Source of the DNA: Bacillota bacterium
GTDB taxonomy: Bacteria; Bacillota; Clostridia; Christensenellales; Christensenellaceae
Length of the DNA stretch: 49,865 nt
Assembly: GCA_023393165.1 (NCBI GenBank)
Contig: JAEWMJ010000021.1
Coordinates: 1 to 49,865, forward strand
Reading direction: 5' to 3'
Part shown: piece by piece, positions 1 through 7,160 of the stretch
How positions within the stretch are numbered: position 1 is the stretch's first letter
How the letters are laid out: each line of letters begins with the position of its first letter
The notes under the pieces: model-generated
The model's database searches: none
What the model saw: only the letters and a program-made list of their open reading frames with translations
What the model was told of the DNA's origin: nothing
Position numbers and translations under genes: made by a program

Positions 1-12
1 TTGGTTTGCCAT
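1..12 (-). CDS. Start of IS200-type transposase TnpA (partial)
   Basis: Only four codons (M-A-N-Q) lie in the window; the gene continues to the left. The ATG at 12 is preceded on the minus strand by AAGGTG at good spacing. IS200-family TnpA proteins (Y1 transposases) commonly begin with M-A-N, and the two hairpins just upstream match the known layout of IS200 left ends. Four residues cannot prove identity, so this rests mainly on the leader structure. The alternative is an ordinary gene, for example a thiamine gene, controlled by the riboswitches upstream. Confidence 0.45.
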
Positions 13-118
13 TTAATCACCTTTCTAGGAAAGGTGATTTTTTGTATAACTGTTTGTCATCCACCCGCATAGCGGGTGGTTTTTTGTTTCGCACGCTTTG
101 CGTGCTCAACGGACTAAA
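1..118 (-). mobile_element. Probable left end of an IS200/IS605-type element
   Basis: Three hairpins stand in a row: GCACGC/GCGTGC (91-105), CCACCCGC/GCGGGTGG (61-79) and an 11-bp stem (15-39) that buries the ribosome binding site of the ORF starting at 12. Two of them are followed by T-runs on the plus strand, so they would stop transcription entering from the left. IS200 elements are known to carry a terminator hairpin and a hairpin hiding the tnpA ribosome site, and a small subterminal hairpin that TnpA recognises. The outer boundary (about 105-120) is an estimate. Confidence 0.5.
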
Positions 119-121
119 GTC

Positions 122-165
122 ACAATACAAAAAGGGCGCATGCCGGTTTCGGCAAGCGCCCTTTA
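122..165 (-). terminator. Terminator of TPP riboswitch 3
   Basis: On the minus strand AAAGGGCGC...GCGCCCTTTTTG forms a GC-rich stem with an internal GCCG/CGGC extension and a U-run. It lies about 20 nt after the third aptamer, as expected for a riboswitch expression platform. Confidence 0.85.
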
Positions 166-186
166 TCAGATACATTCAGTAAATGA

Positions 187-264
187 TTGCTTCCCTACGC
201 CAGTATTAACTGACAGGTTCGAAGGGTCAGGTTTTACCTTCTCAACTCGTCCGAGTCCCCCCGC
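187..264 (-). promoter_or_regulatory. TPP riboswitch 3 (distal aptamer)
   Basis: The minus strand shows the TPP (THI-box) core: a G-run opening, the TTGAGAAGG element, then AACCTGTCAGTTAATACTGG and the GCGTAGGGAAG tail. This is the third of three near-identical aptamers at a spacing of about 155-165 bp. It is followed by its own terminator and then by the IS200-like left end, so any thiamine gene it served lies beyond the window or has been separated from it. Confidence 0.92.
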
Positions 265-286
265 AAACAGTTCATTATAAAATTCA

Positions 287-320
287 TGCAAAACAAAAAC
301 GCCCTCCGTGTTGGAAAGCA
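287..320 (-). terminator. Terminator of TPP riboswitch 2
   Basis: Minus-strand stem GCTTTCC/GGAGGGC with two G-U pairs, followed by GTTTTTGTTTTG. It is weaker than the terminators of the other two units. Confidence 0.75.
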
Positions 321-342
321 TTCATCATGTTTTAACGGATGA

Positions 343-420
343 TTGCTTCCCTGCGCCAGTATTAACTGACAGGTTCGAAGGGTCAGGTTTTGCCTTCTCA
401 ACTCATTTGAGTCCCCCCGC
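343..420 (-). promoter_or_regulatory. TPP riboswitch 2 (middle aptamer)
   Basis: Same THI-box core as its neighbours on the minus strand, with the TTGAGAAGG element, AACCTGTCAGTTAATACTGG and the GCGCAGGGAAG tail. The variable arm (ACTCAAATGAGT) differs from the other copies but still pairs, so the aptamer has been kept by selection. Confidence 0.92.
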
Positions 421-453
421 AAACATTTATTCTTTTTTATTGCAGGATTTTAA

Positions 454-486
454 GAAAATAAAAAGCTTTCCGTTAAGGAAAGCCGA
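454..486 (-). terminator. Terminator of TPP riboswitch 1
   Basis: Minus-strand stem GGCTTTCC/GGAAAGC followed by TTTTTATTTTC, about 25 nt after the first aptamer. Confidence 0.85.
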
Positions 487-508
487 TTCGTACATTTTCC
501 GTAAATGC

Positions 509-585
509 CGCTTCCCTGCGCCAGTATTAACTGACAGGTTCAAAGGGTCAGGTTTTACCTTCTCAACTCTTATGAGTCCCCCCGC
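509..585 (-). promoter_or_regulatory. TPP riboswitch 1 (promoter-proximal aptamer)
   Basis: First of three tandem THI-box aptamers, starting almost at the predicted transcription start. It shows the G-run opening, the ACTCATAAGAGT variable arm, TTGAGAAGG, AACCTGTCAGTTAATACTGG and GCGCAGGGAAG. Three aptamer-terminator units in series would require TPP to be absent at each for full read-through. Confidence 0.92.
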
Positions 586-599
586 AATGATTTTTTTAT

Positions 600-628
600 A
601 TCATAACATCCGTAGGCTGCGATGTCAA
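600..628 (-). promoter_or_regulatory. Sigma-A promoter for the triple TPP leader
   Basis: TTGACA (628-623), a 17-bp spacer and TATGAT (605-600) on the minus strand, a near-consensus promoter. The start site would fall at about 593, immediately before the first aptamer. Confidence 0.85.
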
Positions 629-732
629 CGCATCGGAAAATCAAATTCCGGTTTATACCGTGCTCTAGATAATTTGTTATGCTTTTCTTTGAAGATCTCC
701 TGCTTGGATCGGCCCGCCTGTATTTCTTCCCT

Positions 733-764
733 AAAAAAAAGTACGGAGCGGTTTTTGCCGCCCC
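733..764 (-). terminator. Terminator after the aldehyde dehydrogenase
   Basis: Minus-strand stem GGGGCGG/CCGCTCC (one G-U pair) followed, after GTAC, by eight T residues. It closes the aldehyde dehydrogenase transcript ahead of the TPP leader promoter. Confidence 0.8.
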
Positions 765-790
765 GCGCTTATTATAATCCGGGTATAAAT

Positions 791-2266
791 TTAATACATG
801 CCTGCCTTATCGTCGGTCAGGCTTATGAAAATATTCTTCATCTGCGTGTAATGTTCAAGGATCACCTTGTGCGTCTCACGCCCTATGCCCGACTTCTTAT
901 AGCCGCCGAAAGGAGCATGCGCCGGGAGGTTGTTGTAATTGTTGATCCACATCCTGCCGGTTTCAATCCCTCTTGCGACCCTGAACGCCCGGTTGATATC
1001 CTTGGTCCAGACTGCGCCGCCCAGCCCGTATTCATTGTCGTTAGCCATTTTTATGACCTCTTCCTCATCTTTGAATTTGATGAAGCAAACGACCGGTCCA
1101 AAAATCTCCTCCTGTGCGACCCGCATCCCGTTATCCACATCCGCAAGAATGGTCGGCTTCATAAACGCGCCTTTGTCAAGTCCGTTTTCAGTCAGCCGGG
1201 TACCGCCTGTCGCAATCCTGGCGCCCTCTTTCTTTCCGATTTCAACATAATTAAGAATCTTTTTCAGCTGGTTCCCGTTTACCTGTGAACCCATCTGCGT
1301 ATCCCTCTCCCAGGGAATGCCGACCTTGACTTTTTCAAAGGCCGCTACTGCTTCCGCCAGAAAATCATCATAAATGGATTCATGTACAAACGCCCTGGAT
1401 CCCGCGCAGCAGACCTGGCCCTGATTGAACAGTATTCCTATCTGAAGGCCCTCGATCGCCTTTTCCCACGGGGCATCCGGAAAATAAATATTTGCGGATT
1501 TTCCGCCCAGTTCAAGCGTAGCCGGTATAAGTTTTTTTGCCGCCGCGTCCGCCACCGTATATCCGATCTCTGTGGAACCGGTGAACGCGAATTTGCGGAA
1601 ACCCTCATGTTCAAGCATATAATTGCCGCTCGTAGAACCTCTGCCCGTAATAATATTCAATACGCCCGGCGGCAATTCATCCGCAATCAGTTTCATAAAT
1701 TCCAGAACGCTGAGCGAAGTGCTGGAAGACGGTTTGAATACGATGCAGTTGCCGGCGGCGAGTGCGGGCGCTATCTTCCATGCCGCCATCAGGAAAGGAA
1801 AATTCCATGGCACGATCTGCCCAACCACGCCGATGGGTTCCCGCAGGATAATGCTCAGCGTGTTTTGGTCTATCACCGTGGCTTCCCCTTCCTCGGTTCG
1901 GATAGCCCCTGCAAAGTACCGGAAATGATCCGAGCTTAACGGAACGTCGAGAGCGGTGGTTTCACGTATAGGCTTGCCGTTGTCCAGCGTTTCCACCAGC
2001 GCGAGCTTTTCGGAATTAGCGTCTATAATATCCGCGATTTTTAAAAGAATTGTCGAACGCTGCTGAAGTCCAACGTTTTTCCAGCTGTCAAATGCTTTCC
2101 AGGCCGCTTTCACCGCCTTGTCAACGTCTTCTTTTCCAGCGTCCGCGCAAACGGCAAGCAATTCTCCATTAGACGGGTTATACGCCTTGAATGTTTTCCC
2201 ATCCTCCGCATCCACCCATTTTCCGTCAATAAAAAGTTTGTAGCTTTCATCAACCACTCTTTCCAT
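791..2266 (-). CDS. NAD(P)-dependent aldehyde dehydrogenase
   Basis: The 491-residue length fits the ALDH superfamily, which oxidises aldehydes to acids with NAD(P)+. Visible are the oxyanion-hole segment PWNFPF, the ELGGK motif with the general-base Glu, the GQVC motif with catalytic Cys near residue 286, and a C-terminal NNYNNLPAHAPFGGYKKSG stretch typical of betaine-aldehyde or broad-range ALDHs. The start has AAGGGGG seven bases upstream. The gene is divergent from an AraC regulator, its likely activator, and ends at a clear terminator. A TATAAT at 2426-2421 with a poor -35 could be an activator-dependent promoter. The substrate is not fixed by sequence; short or medium aliphatic aldehydes are likely. 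Confidence 0.95.
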   Translation of the reverse strand: MERVVDESYKLFIDGKWVDAEDGKTFKAYNPSNGELLAVCADAGKEDVDKAVKAAWKAFDSWKNVGLQQRSTILLKIADIIDANSEKLALVETLDNGKPIRETTALDVPLSSDHFRYFAGAIRTEEGEATVIDQNTLSIILREPIGVVGQIVPWNFPFLMAAWKIAPALAAGNCIVFKPSSSTSLSVLEFMKLIADELPPGVLNIITGRGSTSGNYMLEHEGFRKFAFTGSTEIGYTVADAAAKKLIPATLELGGKSANIYFPDAPWEKAIEGLQIGILFNQGQVCCAGSRAFVHESIYDDFLAEAVAAFEKVKVGIPWERDTQMGSQVNGNQLKKILNYVEIGKKEGARIATGGTRLTENGLDKGAFMKPTILADVDNGMRVAQEEIFGPVVCFIKFKDEEEVIKMANDNEYGLGGAVWTKDINRAFRVARGIETGRMWINNYNNLPAHAPFGGYKKSGIGRETHKVILEHYTQMKNIFISLTDDKAGMY

Positions 2267-2487
2267 AGAGATACCCCCTTAATTTAATATAACAAGCTGT
2301 AAAGCTTTAGTGCGGTCAACGGAATGAAAATTTGTACAATAAACACGCATCCAGGCTCAAAGCTGCGCTGCGGGCTAATTTAACGTTTTTAACAGGAAGT
2401 CATAAAAACCATCTGATTTTATTATAGAATGCGACGTAAAGTAAATCTAACACATATTTTATTAAAACTAACATCTTTTTAAATACA

Positions 2488-2516
2488 TTGTGATACATAT
2501 AAATATATGGTATATT
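2488..2516 (+). promoter_or_regulatory. Promoter of the AraC regulator
   Basis: TTGTGA, 17-bp spacer, TATATT on the plus strand, about 20 bp before a GGGGGG-type ribosome binding site. Confidence 0.6.
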
Positions 2517-2537
2517 AATTGAAAAGGGGGGTCTTCG

Positions 2538-3383
2538 ATGTTGCACGATCTCAACAGGCAGCTCGAACTTTCAGACCGCTTGGAAACAAATTATTTAAGA
2601 ATCCTGTATTATGAATTTCCCCAAAAGATTTCCGATTCTTACAAATCCTATGAATACGCGCGCCTTTGCACCATCATCCAAGGGGAAAAATATATTAATG
2701 TAAACCGTTCAGCCGGCTTTAAATACGGAGAAAACGATTTTATGCTCCTGCCGCCGCGATCAGACGTGTTTATGACCATAGATTCAAAAACAACAGCCCT
2801 CGTATTTGAACTTAGCGATTCGCTGATAAAAAAAGTGAGCGAAAATATCTGCAGAGAATACGATTTTGATTATGACCTGCTTACACAGGATCAGATCATT
2901 TGCGCACAAAAAGATCCGGAGCTTGGCGATGTTATCTGCAAGTTTCAAAACACGCTGACAGAGGGCGAAAAAAACCAAAAATATATCCTGGACCTGTATG
3001 CGCAGGAGATGGTCTATAACCTTATCCGTGTAAAAGGCGTCCGTCAGTTGCTGCGCACAGATGCGGATAATCCGGTAAACCGGGCCATACAGATGATGAG
3101 GGAGCAATGCATGTCTTCTGTCAGCATTCGCGATATAGCTTCCAGTTTCAGCATGTCTGAAGCGAATTTCCACCATTACTTCAAAAAGATCACCGGCATA
3201 AGCCCAAAGGAATATCTGACCAACCTCAAATTGGAAAAAGCCCGCGACCTCCTGATTCATACCAGTGTTACGGAAGCGGCGCTTGATCTTGGATATGAAA
3301 ATATATCACACTTTATCTCCCAGTTTAAAAACAGATTCGGCCAGACTCCCAAACAGTATCAGAAGCTGAATAATCCGCATTGA
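2538..3383 (+). CDS. AraC-family transcriptional regulator
   Basis: 281 residues. The C-terminal ~100 residues carry the two helix-turn-helix motifs of the AraC family: the first around SIRDIASSFSMSEANFHHYF, followed by the KKITGISPKEYL linker, and the second around VTEAALDLGYENISHFISQF, ending in the usual F-G-x-T-P-K-x-Y. The N-terminal ~170 residues are a ligand-sensing domain of the AraC_N type often found with aldehyde or alcohol dehydrogenases. It is divergent from the aldehyde dehydrogenase across 271 bp, so it probably activates that gene in response to an aldehyde or a precursor. GGGGGGTC precedes the ATG. Confidence 0.92.
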   Translation: MLHDLNRQLELSDRLETNYLRILYYEFPQKISDSYKSYEYARLCTIIQGEKYINVNRSAGFKYGENDFMLLPPRSDVFMTIDSKTTALVFELSDSLIKKVSENICREYDFDYDLLTQDQIICAQKDPELGDVICKFQNTLTEGEKNQKYILDLYAQEMVYNLIRVKGVRQLLRTDADNPVNRAIQMMREQCMSSVSIRDIASSFSMSEANFHHYFKKITGISPKEYLTNLKLEKARDLLIHTSVTEAALDLGYENISHFISQFKNRFGQTPKQYQKLNNPH

Positions 3384-3391
3384 TTTCTTAT

Positions 3392-4075
3392 TTATGCAAT
3401 GATCTCCCAGTCTTTTTCATCAGCGAGCACTTTCAGCGCAGCATCCGGGTGAACAGCGGCCGGATTTCCCACAAACTGCAAAATATCCGCGTCCGAAAAG
3501 CTGTCGGCATACGCCCTGCTAGCCTGCCAGTCGAGGGTCTCCCCGCCAAAGCATTCCCTGATACGTTGAAGTTTTAATTCACCGGTCACTACCACCGGTT
3601 TTGTTCCCGGGTCAAACACGCCGTCTTTAAAATTCATTTTTGTTCCGATAACGGTATCCATCTTAAGATATTCGCCTATATATTTCAGGAAGTTTTCAAA
3701 TGCGCCGGATAATAAAACGGTATGGAAACCCTGGGCGCGCGCTTTGCTTATTTCTTCCACCACGGAAGCATTCAGCAATCCGGCAGCGTCAGCCGCGCAT
3801 TTGCGCATGAATTCACCAACTTCCGTTTCCGTCATCCCGGAAAAAATTTTATAAAACTTCTCCATGGCGGTGATCTTCACCTGTTCCCTGGACTGCTGCT
3901 GAGCGCCGCCCGACCTTTTTTTAAGGATTTTGTATTTGATATAAAGAAGGATAAGCGAACTGTACATCCTGAAATATTTTATTTTCGAATATTGTTTTTT
4001 CCATTCCGAAAGCATGAAAGGCAGCGTATCTTTCGGAAAAAGCGTGCCGTCAAAATCGAAGATCGCCAGTTTCAA
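3392..4075 (-). CDS. HAD-superfamily (subfamily IB) phosphatase
   Basis: Contains the HAD motifs in order: DFDGT with the nucleophile Asp close to the N-terminus, a Ser in LLSGAF, a Lys downstream, and SDADILQFVGNP as motif IV. The alpha-helical cap between motifs I and II and the overall plan match subfamily IB (SerB-like) phosphatases acting on small phosphomonoesters. The start chosen is the TTG at 4075, because GGAGGAT lies seven bases before it and the family usually starts just before the first motif; a longer frame with an upstream TTG (4114) has no ribosome site. It converges with the AraC gene with an 8-bp gap. Substrate unknown. Confidence 0.88.
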   Translation of the reverse strand: MKLAIFDFDGTLFPKDTLPFMLSEWKKQYSKIKYFRMYSSLILLYIKYKILKKRSGGAQQQSREQVKITAMEKFYKIFSGMTETEVGEFMRKCAADAAGLLNASVVEEISKARAQGFHTVLLSGAFENFLKYIGEYLKMDTVIGTKMNFKDGVFDPGTKPVVVTGELKLQRIRECFGGETLDWQASRAYADSFSDADILQFVGNPAAVHPDAALKVLADEKDWEIIA

Positions 4076-4132
4076 TGAGATATCCTCCGGTATTTTATTG
4101 CCGGTTTCAGCCAATCCGTCCGGCTAGTCCAT

Positions 4133-4162
4133 ATTGTAATTCATTAACCATTTGATTACAAT
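4133..4162. repeat. Inverted repeat upstream of the repressor gene
   Basis: Perfect 8-bp arms ATTGTAAT and ATTACAAT separated by 14 bp, between the HAD gene and the LexA-like repressor. It could be an extra operator or part of the HAD promoter. No function can be assigned. Confidence 0.4.
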
Positions 4163-4247
4163 CATAATATTTGGATTGCCATGCCTATACAGAATTCCGA
4201 CAGCCTTCCGTGTTATTCTTTTTGTGTAAAATATTTCATTTACAAAT

Positions 4248-4288
4248 ACAACCATTGGTTGTATTATAGAATTGTAAAAACTTATACT
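4248..4288 (+). promoter_or_regulatory. Promoter with overlapping palindromic operator
   Basis: A perfect 15-bp palindrome ACAACCATTGGTTGT (4248-4262) overlaps the -35 region of a promoter reading TTGTAT (4259-4264), 18-bp spacer, TATACT (4283-4288). A palindrome here is what an autoregulated XRE/S24 repressor would need. The site differs from the Bacillus LexA box, so it would be a cassette-specific operator. Confidence 0.6.
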
Positions 4289-4319
4289 ATTTTTTATAAA
4301 TATAAAGGATGTTTATTTT

Positions 4320-4925
4320 ATGCTGGGAACACGGTTAAAGCGGCTTCGGAAAGAATGTTCGGTCACGCAGGCAAATCTTGCCCGCGAATTCAATATATCG
4401 CAGCAGGCGGTTGCCAAATGGGAAGCAGGCCTGTCAATCCCCGAACCGGTAATGCTGCTCCGCCTGGCGGAATATTTTCATGTCAGTACGGATTACCTTC
4501 TGGGCAAGGCCGTTTCTGCTGAACATACCTTTCCCTGCGGCATTTTTTCACCGGTGCCTGTTCTGGGCGCTGTCAGGGCGGGTTTCGGGCTGGATGCTCA
4601 AGAAGACTGCCAGGGAACGGAACAGGCGGATGTGCGCGATCCTGATCAATATTTCTACCTGACCGTCACAGGCGATTCCATGGAACCTTACATCAGGGAG
4701 GGCGACCTCGCGCTGGTACGCAAGCAAAACACGCTCCAAAACGGAGACCTCGGCGTGATGGTTTACAGGGACGGCGAAGGCACGCTGAAACGCTTTTTTC
4801 AGGAAGACGGCAAGGTATTTTTAAAGCCCTTCAACCCTTCCTATAAAACCCTTGTGCTTTCTGGCGGAGAGCTTTCCAGCCTATATATCATGGGCAAGGT
4901 CGTGGAAACCAAGACCCGCTGGTAG
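4320..4925 (+). CDS. LexA-like XRE/S24 self-cleaving repressor
   Basis: 201 residues in two domains. Residues 5-62 form a Cro/C1-type helix-turn-helix (recognition helix around SQQAVAKWEAG). Residues ~78-200 form a peptidase S24 domain with an Ala87-Gly88 cleavage site in GAVRAGFG, nucleophile Ser120 in TGDSMEP and general-base Lys157 in TLKRF. All residues needed for RecA-stimulated self-cleavage are present. AAAGGATG precedes the ATG. It is the first gene of a three-gene unit with two DNA-repair proteins (23-bp gap to the next). The inference is a dedicated damage-responsive switch for that cassette rather than a phage repressor, as no phage genes are near. Confidence 0.92.
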   Translation: MLGTRLKRLRKECSVTQANLAREFNISQQAVAKWEAGLSIPEPVMLLRLAEYFHVSTDYLLGKAVSAEHTFPCGIFSPVPVLGAVRAGFGLDAQEDCQGTEQADVRDPDQYFYLTVTGDSMEPYIREGDLALVRKQNTLQNGDLGVMVYRDGEGTLKRFFQEDGKVFLKPFNPSYKTLVLSGGELSSLYIMGKVVETKTRW

Positions 4926-4948
4926 CCCGGAAAGGATGGCCCGAACAA

Positions 4949-6280
4949 ATGGACCTGATGCAGAAAATGACCATATTGACGGAAGGCGCGAAATATGACG
5001 CGGCATGCACTTCTTCCGGTTCCGAACGTTCCGGCAAAGGCGGGACAGGCAACACGCTTCTGGCAGGATGCTGCCACAGTTTTTCCGCCGACGGCCGGTG
5101 CATCTCCCTGCTTAAAATCCTGATGACAAACCACTGTATTTACGACTGCAAATACTGCGTCAACCGCAGCAGCAACGACGTGAAACGCGCCGTCCTGGAG
5201 CCTTATGAGATGGCCGAGCTGACCATACAGTTCTACCGCCGTAATTATATCGAAGGGCTTTTTTTATCAAGCGGCGTTCTGAGAAGCCCGGACCATACGA
5301 TGGAGCTGATGATCAAAACAATCAGGCTGCTGCGTGAAGAGTACCATTTTTGGGGCTATATTCACGCCAAATCCATACCCGGCGCTTCTCCCGCTCTTAT
5401 CACCCGCCTCGGAATGCTGGTGGACAGGATCAGCGTCAATATAGAGCTTCCAAGCGAAAGAAGCCTTAAACTGCTTGCGCCCCATAAAACAAAGCAGTCC
5501 ATTTTGACGCCCATGGCGCAGATCGCACAGGAACTTACGTCAAACGGCAAGGAGATCGTACGGTATAAAAGCGCTCCTAAATTTGCCCCTGCCGGCCAGG
5601 CGACGCAGATGATCATCGGCGCGAGCCCCGAAAGCGATTACCAGATCCTCCGGCTTGCGACGGGATTGTATCAGAAATATAAATTGAAACGCGTGTTTTA
5701 TTCGGCGTATGTTCCCGCGGTTCAGGACAGCCTGCTTCCCGCCATCGACACAAAGCCGCCCCTGCTCCGCGAACACCGGTTTTACCAGGCAGACTGGCTT
5801 CTTCGGTACTACAATTTCACCGCGGACGAACTGCTGACCGATAAAACGCCCAATTTTAACCCATATCTGGACCCTAAATCCAACTGGGCGGTCAACAACC
5901 TGCATCTTTTTCCCGTTGACGTGAACTGGGCGTCCTTAAACGACCTGCTGCGCGTTCCGGGCATCGGCCCTACGGGCGCGCGCCATATCCTGACCGCCCG
6001 CAAAACCGGCAAACTCGGACTGCAGGACCTCAAGCGCATGGGGATCATATTGAAGCGCGCGCAGTTTTTCATTACGGCCGCAGATTACACCCGGCCTTTC
6101 CGCCTGAACAGGGAAAATACCGTCCGCGCACTGATAGACCCCAAAGTGTTTTCATTTGGAACCGAGCAGCTGAGTTTCTTTGGCCCGAACGGCGCTGTCT
6201 CCCTTCCCGGCGCGCAAGACGTCCGGTCGGTCAAAGAAGCTGTCGAGGAGGCGGTGCTATGCCTGGCGACAAATATCTAG
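4949..6280 (+). CDS. Putative DNA modification/repair radical SAM protein
   Basis: 443 residues. Cys63, Cys67 and Cys70 form the radical SAM CxxxCxxC cluster motif (CIYDCKYC). The N-terminal YDAACTSSG and the C-terminal helix-hairpin-helix near residues 333-345 (LLRVPGIGPTGA) match the TIGR03916 family, distant relatives of spore photoproduct lyase that are usually linked to a TIGR03915 partner and sometimes a uracil-DNA glycosylase. It probably binds DNA through the HhH and performs radical chemistry on a damaged or modified base; the actual reaction is unknown. Its 3' end overlaps the next gene by 22 bp, indicating translational coupling. Confidence 0.93.
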   Translation: MDLMQKMTILTEGAKYDAACTSSGSERSGKGGTGNTLLAGCCHSFSADGRCISLLKILMTNHCIYDCKYCVNRSSNDVKRAVLEPYEMAELTIQFYRRNYIEGLFLSSGVLRSPDHTMELMIKTIRLLREEYHFWGYIHAKSIPGASPALITRLGMLVDRISVNIELPSERSLKLLAPHKTKQSILTPMAQIAQELTSNGKEIVRYKSAPKFAPAGQATQMIIGASPESDYQILRLATGLYQKYKLKRVFYSAYVPAVQDSLLPAIDTKPPLLREHRFYQADWLLRYYNFTADELLTDKTPNFNPYLDPKSNWAVNNLHLFPVDVNWASLNDLLRVPGIGPTGARHILTARKTGKLGLQDLKRMGIILKRAQFFITAADYTRPFRLNRENTVRALIDPKVFSFGTEQLSFFGPNGAVSLPGAQDVRSVKEAVEEAVLCLATNI

Positions 6281-7047
6281 CGCAGCCGAAGGATATCGTT
6301 TATATTTACGACGGGAGCTGGTCCGGCTTTTTCTGCTGTGTTTACGAAAGTGTTTATTCTCGTGAGATCCCTTTTGCGATCTATACGCAGGAAAACGCCC
6401 AGCCTTCCCTCTGGCCGGAAAAACCAATCGCAACGGACGAGAAAACAGCCGCAAGGGTTCGGGAGTCCATACCCAAAAAGATTTCGCCCCGCTCCTTTGA
6501 ACTGGTTGAAAACGTATATTTCAGCTGCATGAAAAGCAAGGAGATCCATATGCTCCGTTTCCTGATCAAGGCGTTTTCCCTGGGCCCCAAGACAGTGAAT
6601 ATGCTTGGCGATCCGGATGTCGCGCCCATGCTGAAGGCCGAACGGCATTTATTGGGCGAAAGGCACCTGCTGCTTGGGTTTATCCGTTTTTCGGACAGCG
6701 GCGGAGCGCTGACCGCATCCATCACACCCAAAAATTTTATTCTGCCCTATATCGCGGATCACTTTATTGACCGCTATGCAAACGAAGACTTCATGATATA
6801 CGACAAAACACATAAGGCCGCGCTCATTTATCAAAACAAACAAAAGCAGATCGTGCGCATAGAGGACGTGGAATTTCCCGCCGTATCCCGAAACGAGGAA
6901 TATTACCGCAGCCTGTGGAAGCAATTTTATAATACGGTCGCAATCAAGGCGCGCACAAATCCCAAATGCCGCATGACGCACATGCCCAAACGCTATTGGG
7001 AAAACATGATCGAAATGGAGGACGAGCTGCCGGCCGGCCCCGGCTAA
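6259..7047 (+). CDS. TIGR03915-family putative DNA repair protein
   Basis: 262 residues. Features of the TIGR03915 (radical-SAM-linked) family are the opening IYDGSWSGFFCCVYES, the middle helical part, HLLLGFIRFSDSGG, a PHxxDHF-like ILPYIADHFIDRY segment, and the C-terminal NPKCRMTHMPKRYWENM. The family is known almost only as the partner of the preceding radical SAM protein; its biochemical role is unproven. The gene starts inside the end of the radical SAM gene and is followed by a bidirectional terminator, so the cassette is exactly repressor, radical SAM protein and this partner. Confidence 0.92.
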   Translation: MPGDKYLAQPKDIVYIYDGSWSGFFCCVYESVYSREIPFAIYTQENAQPSLWPEKPIATDEKTAARVRESIPKKISPRSFELVENVYFSCMKSKEIHMLRFLIKAFSLGPKTVNMLGDPDVAPMLKAERHLLGERHLLLGFIRFSDSGGALTASITPKNFILPYIADHFIDRYANEDFMIYDKTHKAALIYQNKQKQIVRIEDVEFPAVSRNEEYYRSLWKQFYNTVAIKARTNPKCRMTHMPKRYWENMIEMEDELPAGPG

Positions 7048-7057
7048 CTTTCATAAG

Positions 7058-7096
7058 AAAAAGCCGCAAATGCGCCAGTTGCATTTGCGGCTTTTT
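7058..7096. terminator. Bidirectional terminator
   Basis: 16-bp arms AAAAAGCCGCAAATGC / GCATTTGCGGCTTTTT around a 7-nt loop. It gives a stem with a U-run in both directions and serves the repair cassette (plus) and the ABC operon (minus). Confidence 0.9.
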
Positions 7097-7160
7097 CCAG
7101 TGGTATTTTGGGCTTAAGCTTTACAGAAACTTTTCATAAAGCAGCCTTTATTTTCCTTTA

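Noticed and set aside
187..585. Three ~75-bp repeats at regular spacing, CRISPR-like at first sight
   Set aside because: They contain the THI-box core and each is followed by a terminator; the units are too long and too few for a CRISPR array. They are tandem TPP riboswitches.
308..1288. 326-codon plus-strand open frame
   Set aside because: It crosses two riboswitches, a promoter and a terminator and runs antisense to the aldehyde dehydrogenase; its protein resembles nothing and contains the translated riboswitch repeats.
4320..4925. Prophage C1-type repressor
   Set aside because: The XRE/S24 architecture is shared with phage repressors, but no integrase, structural or excision genes are near, and the gene is in an operon with two DNA-repair proteins.
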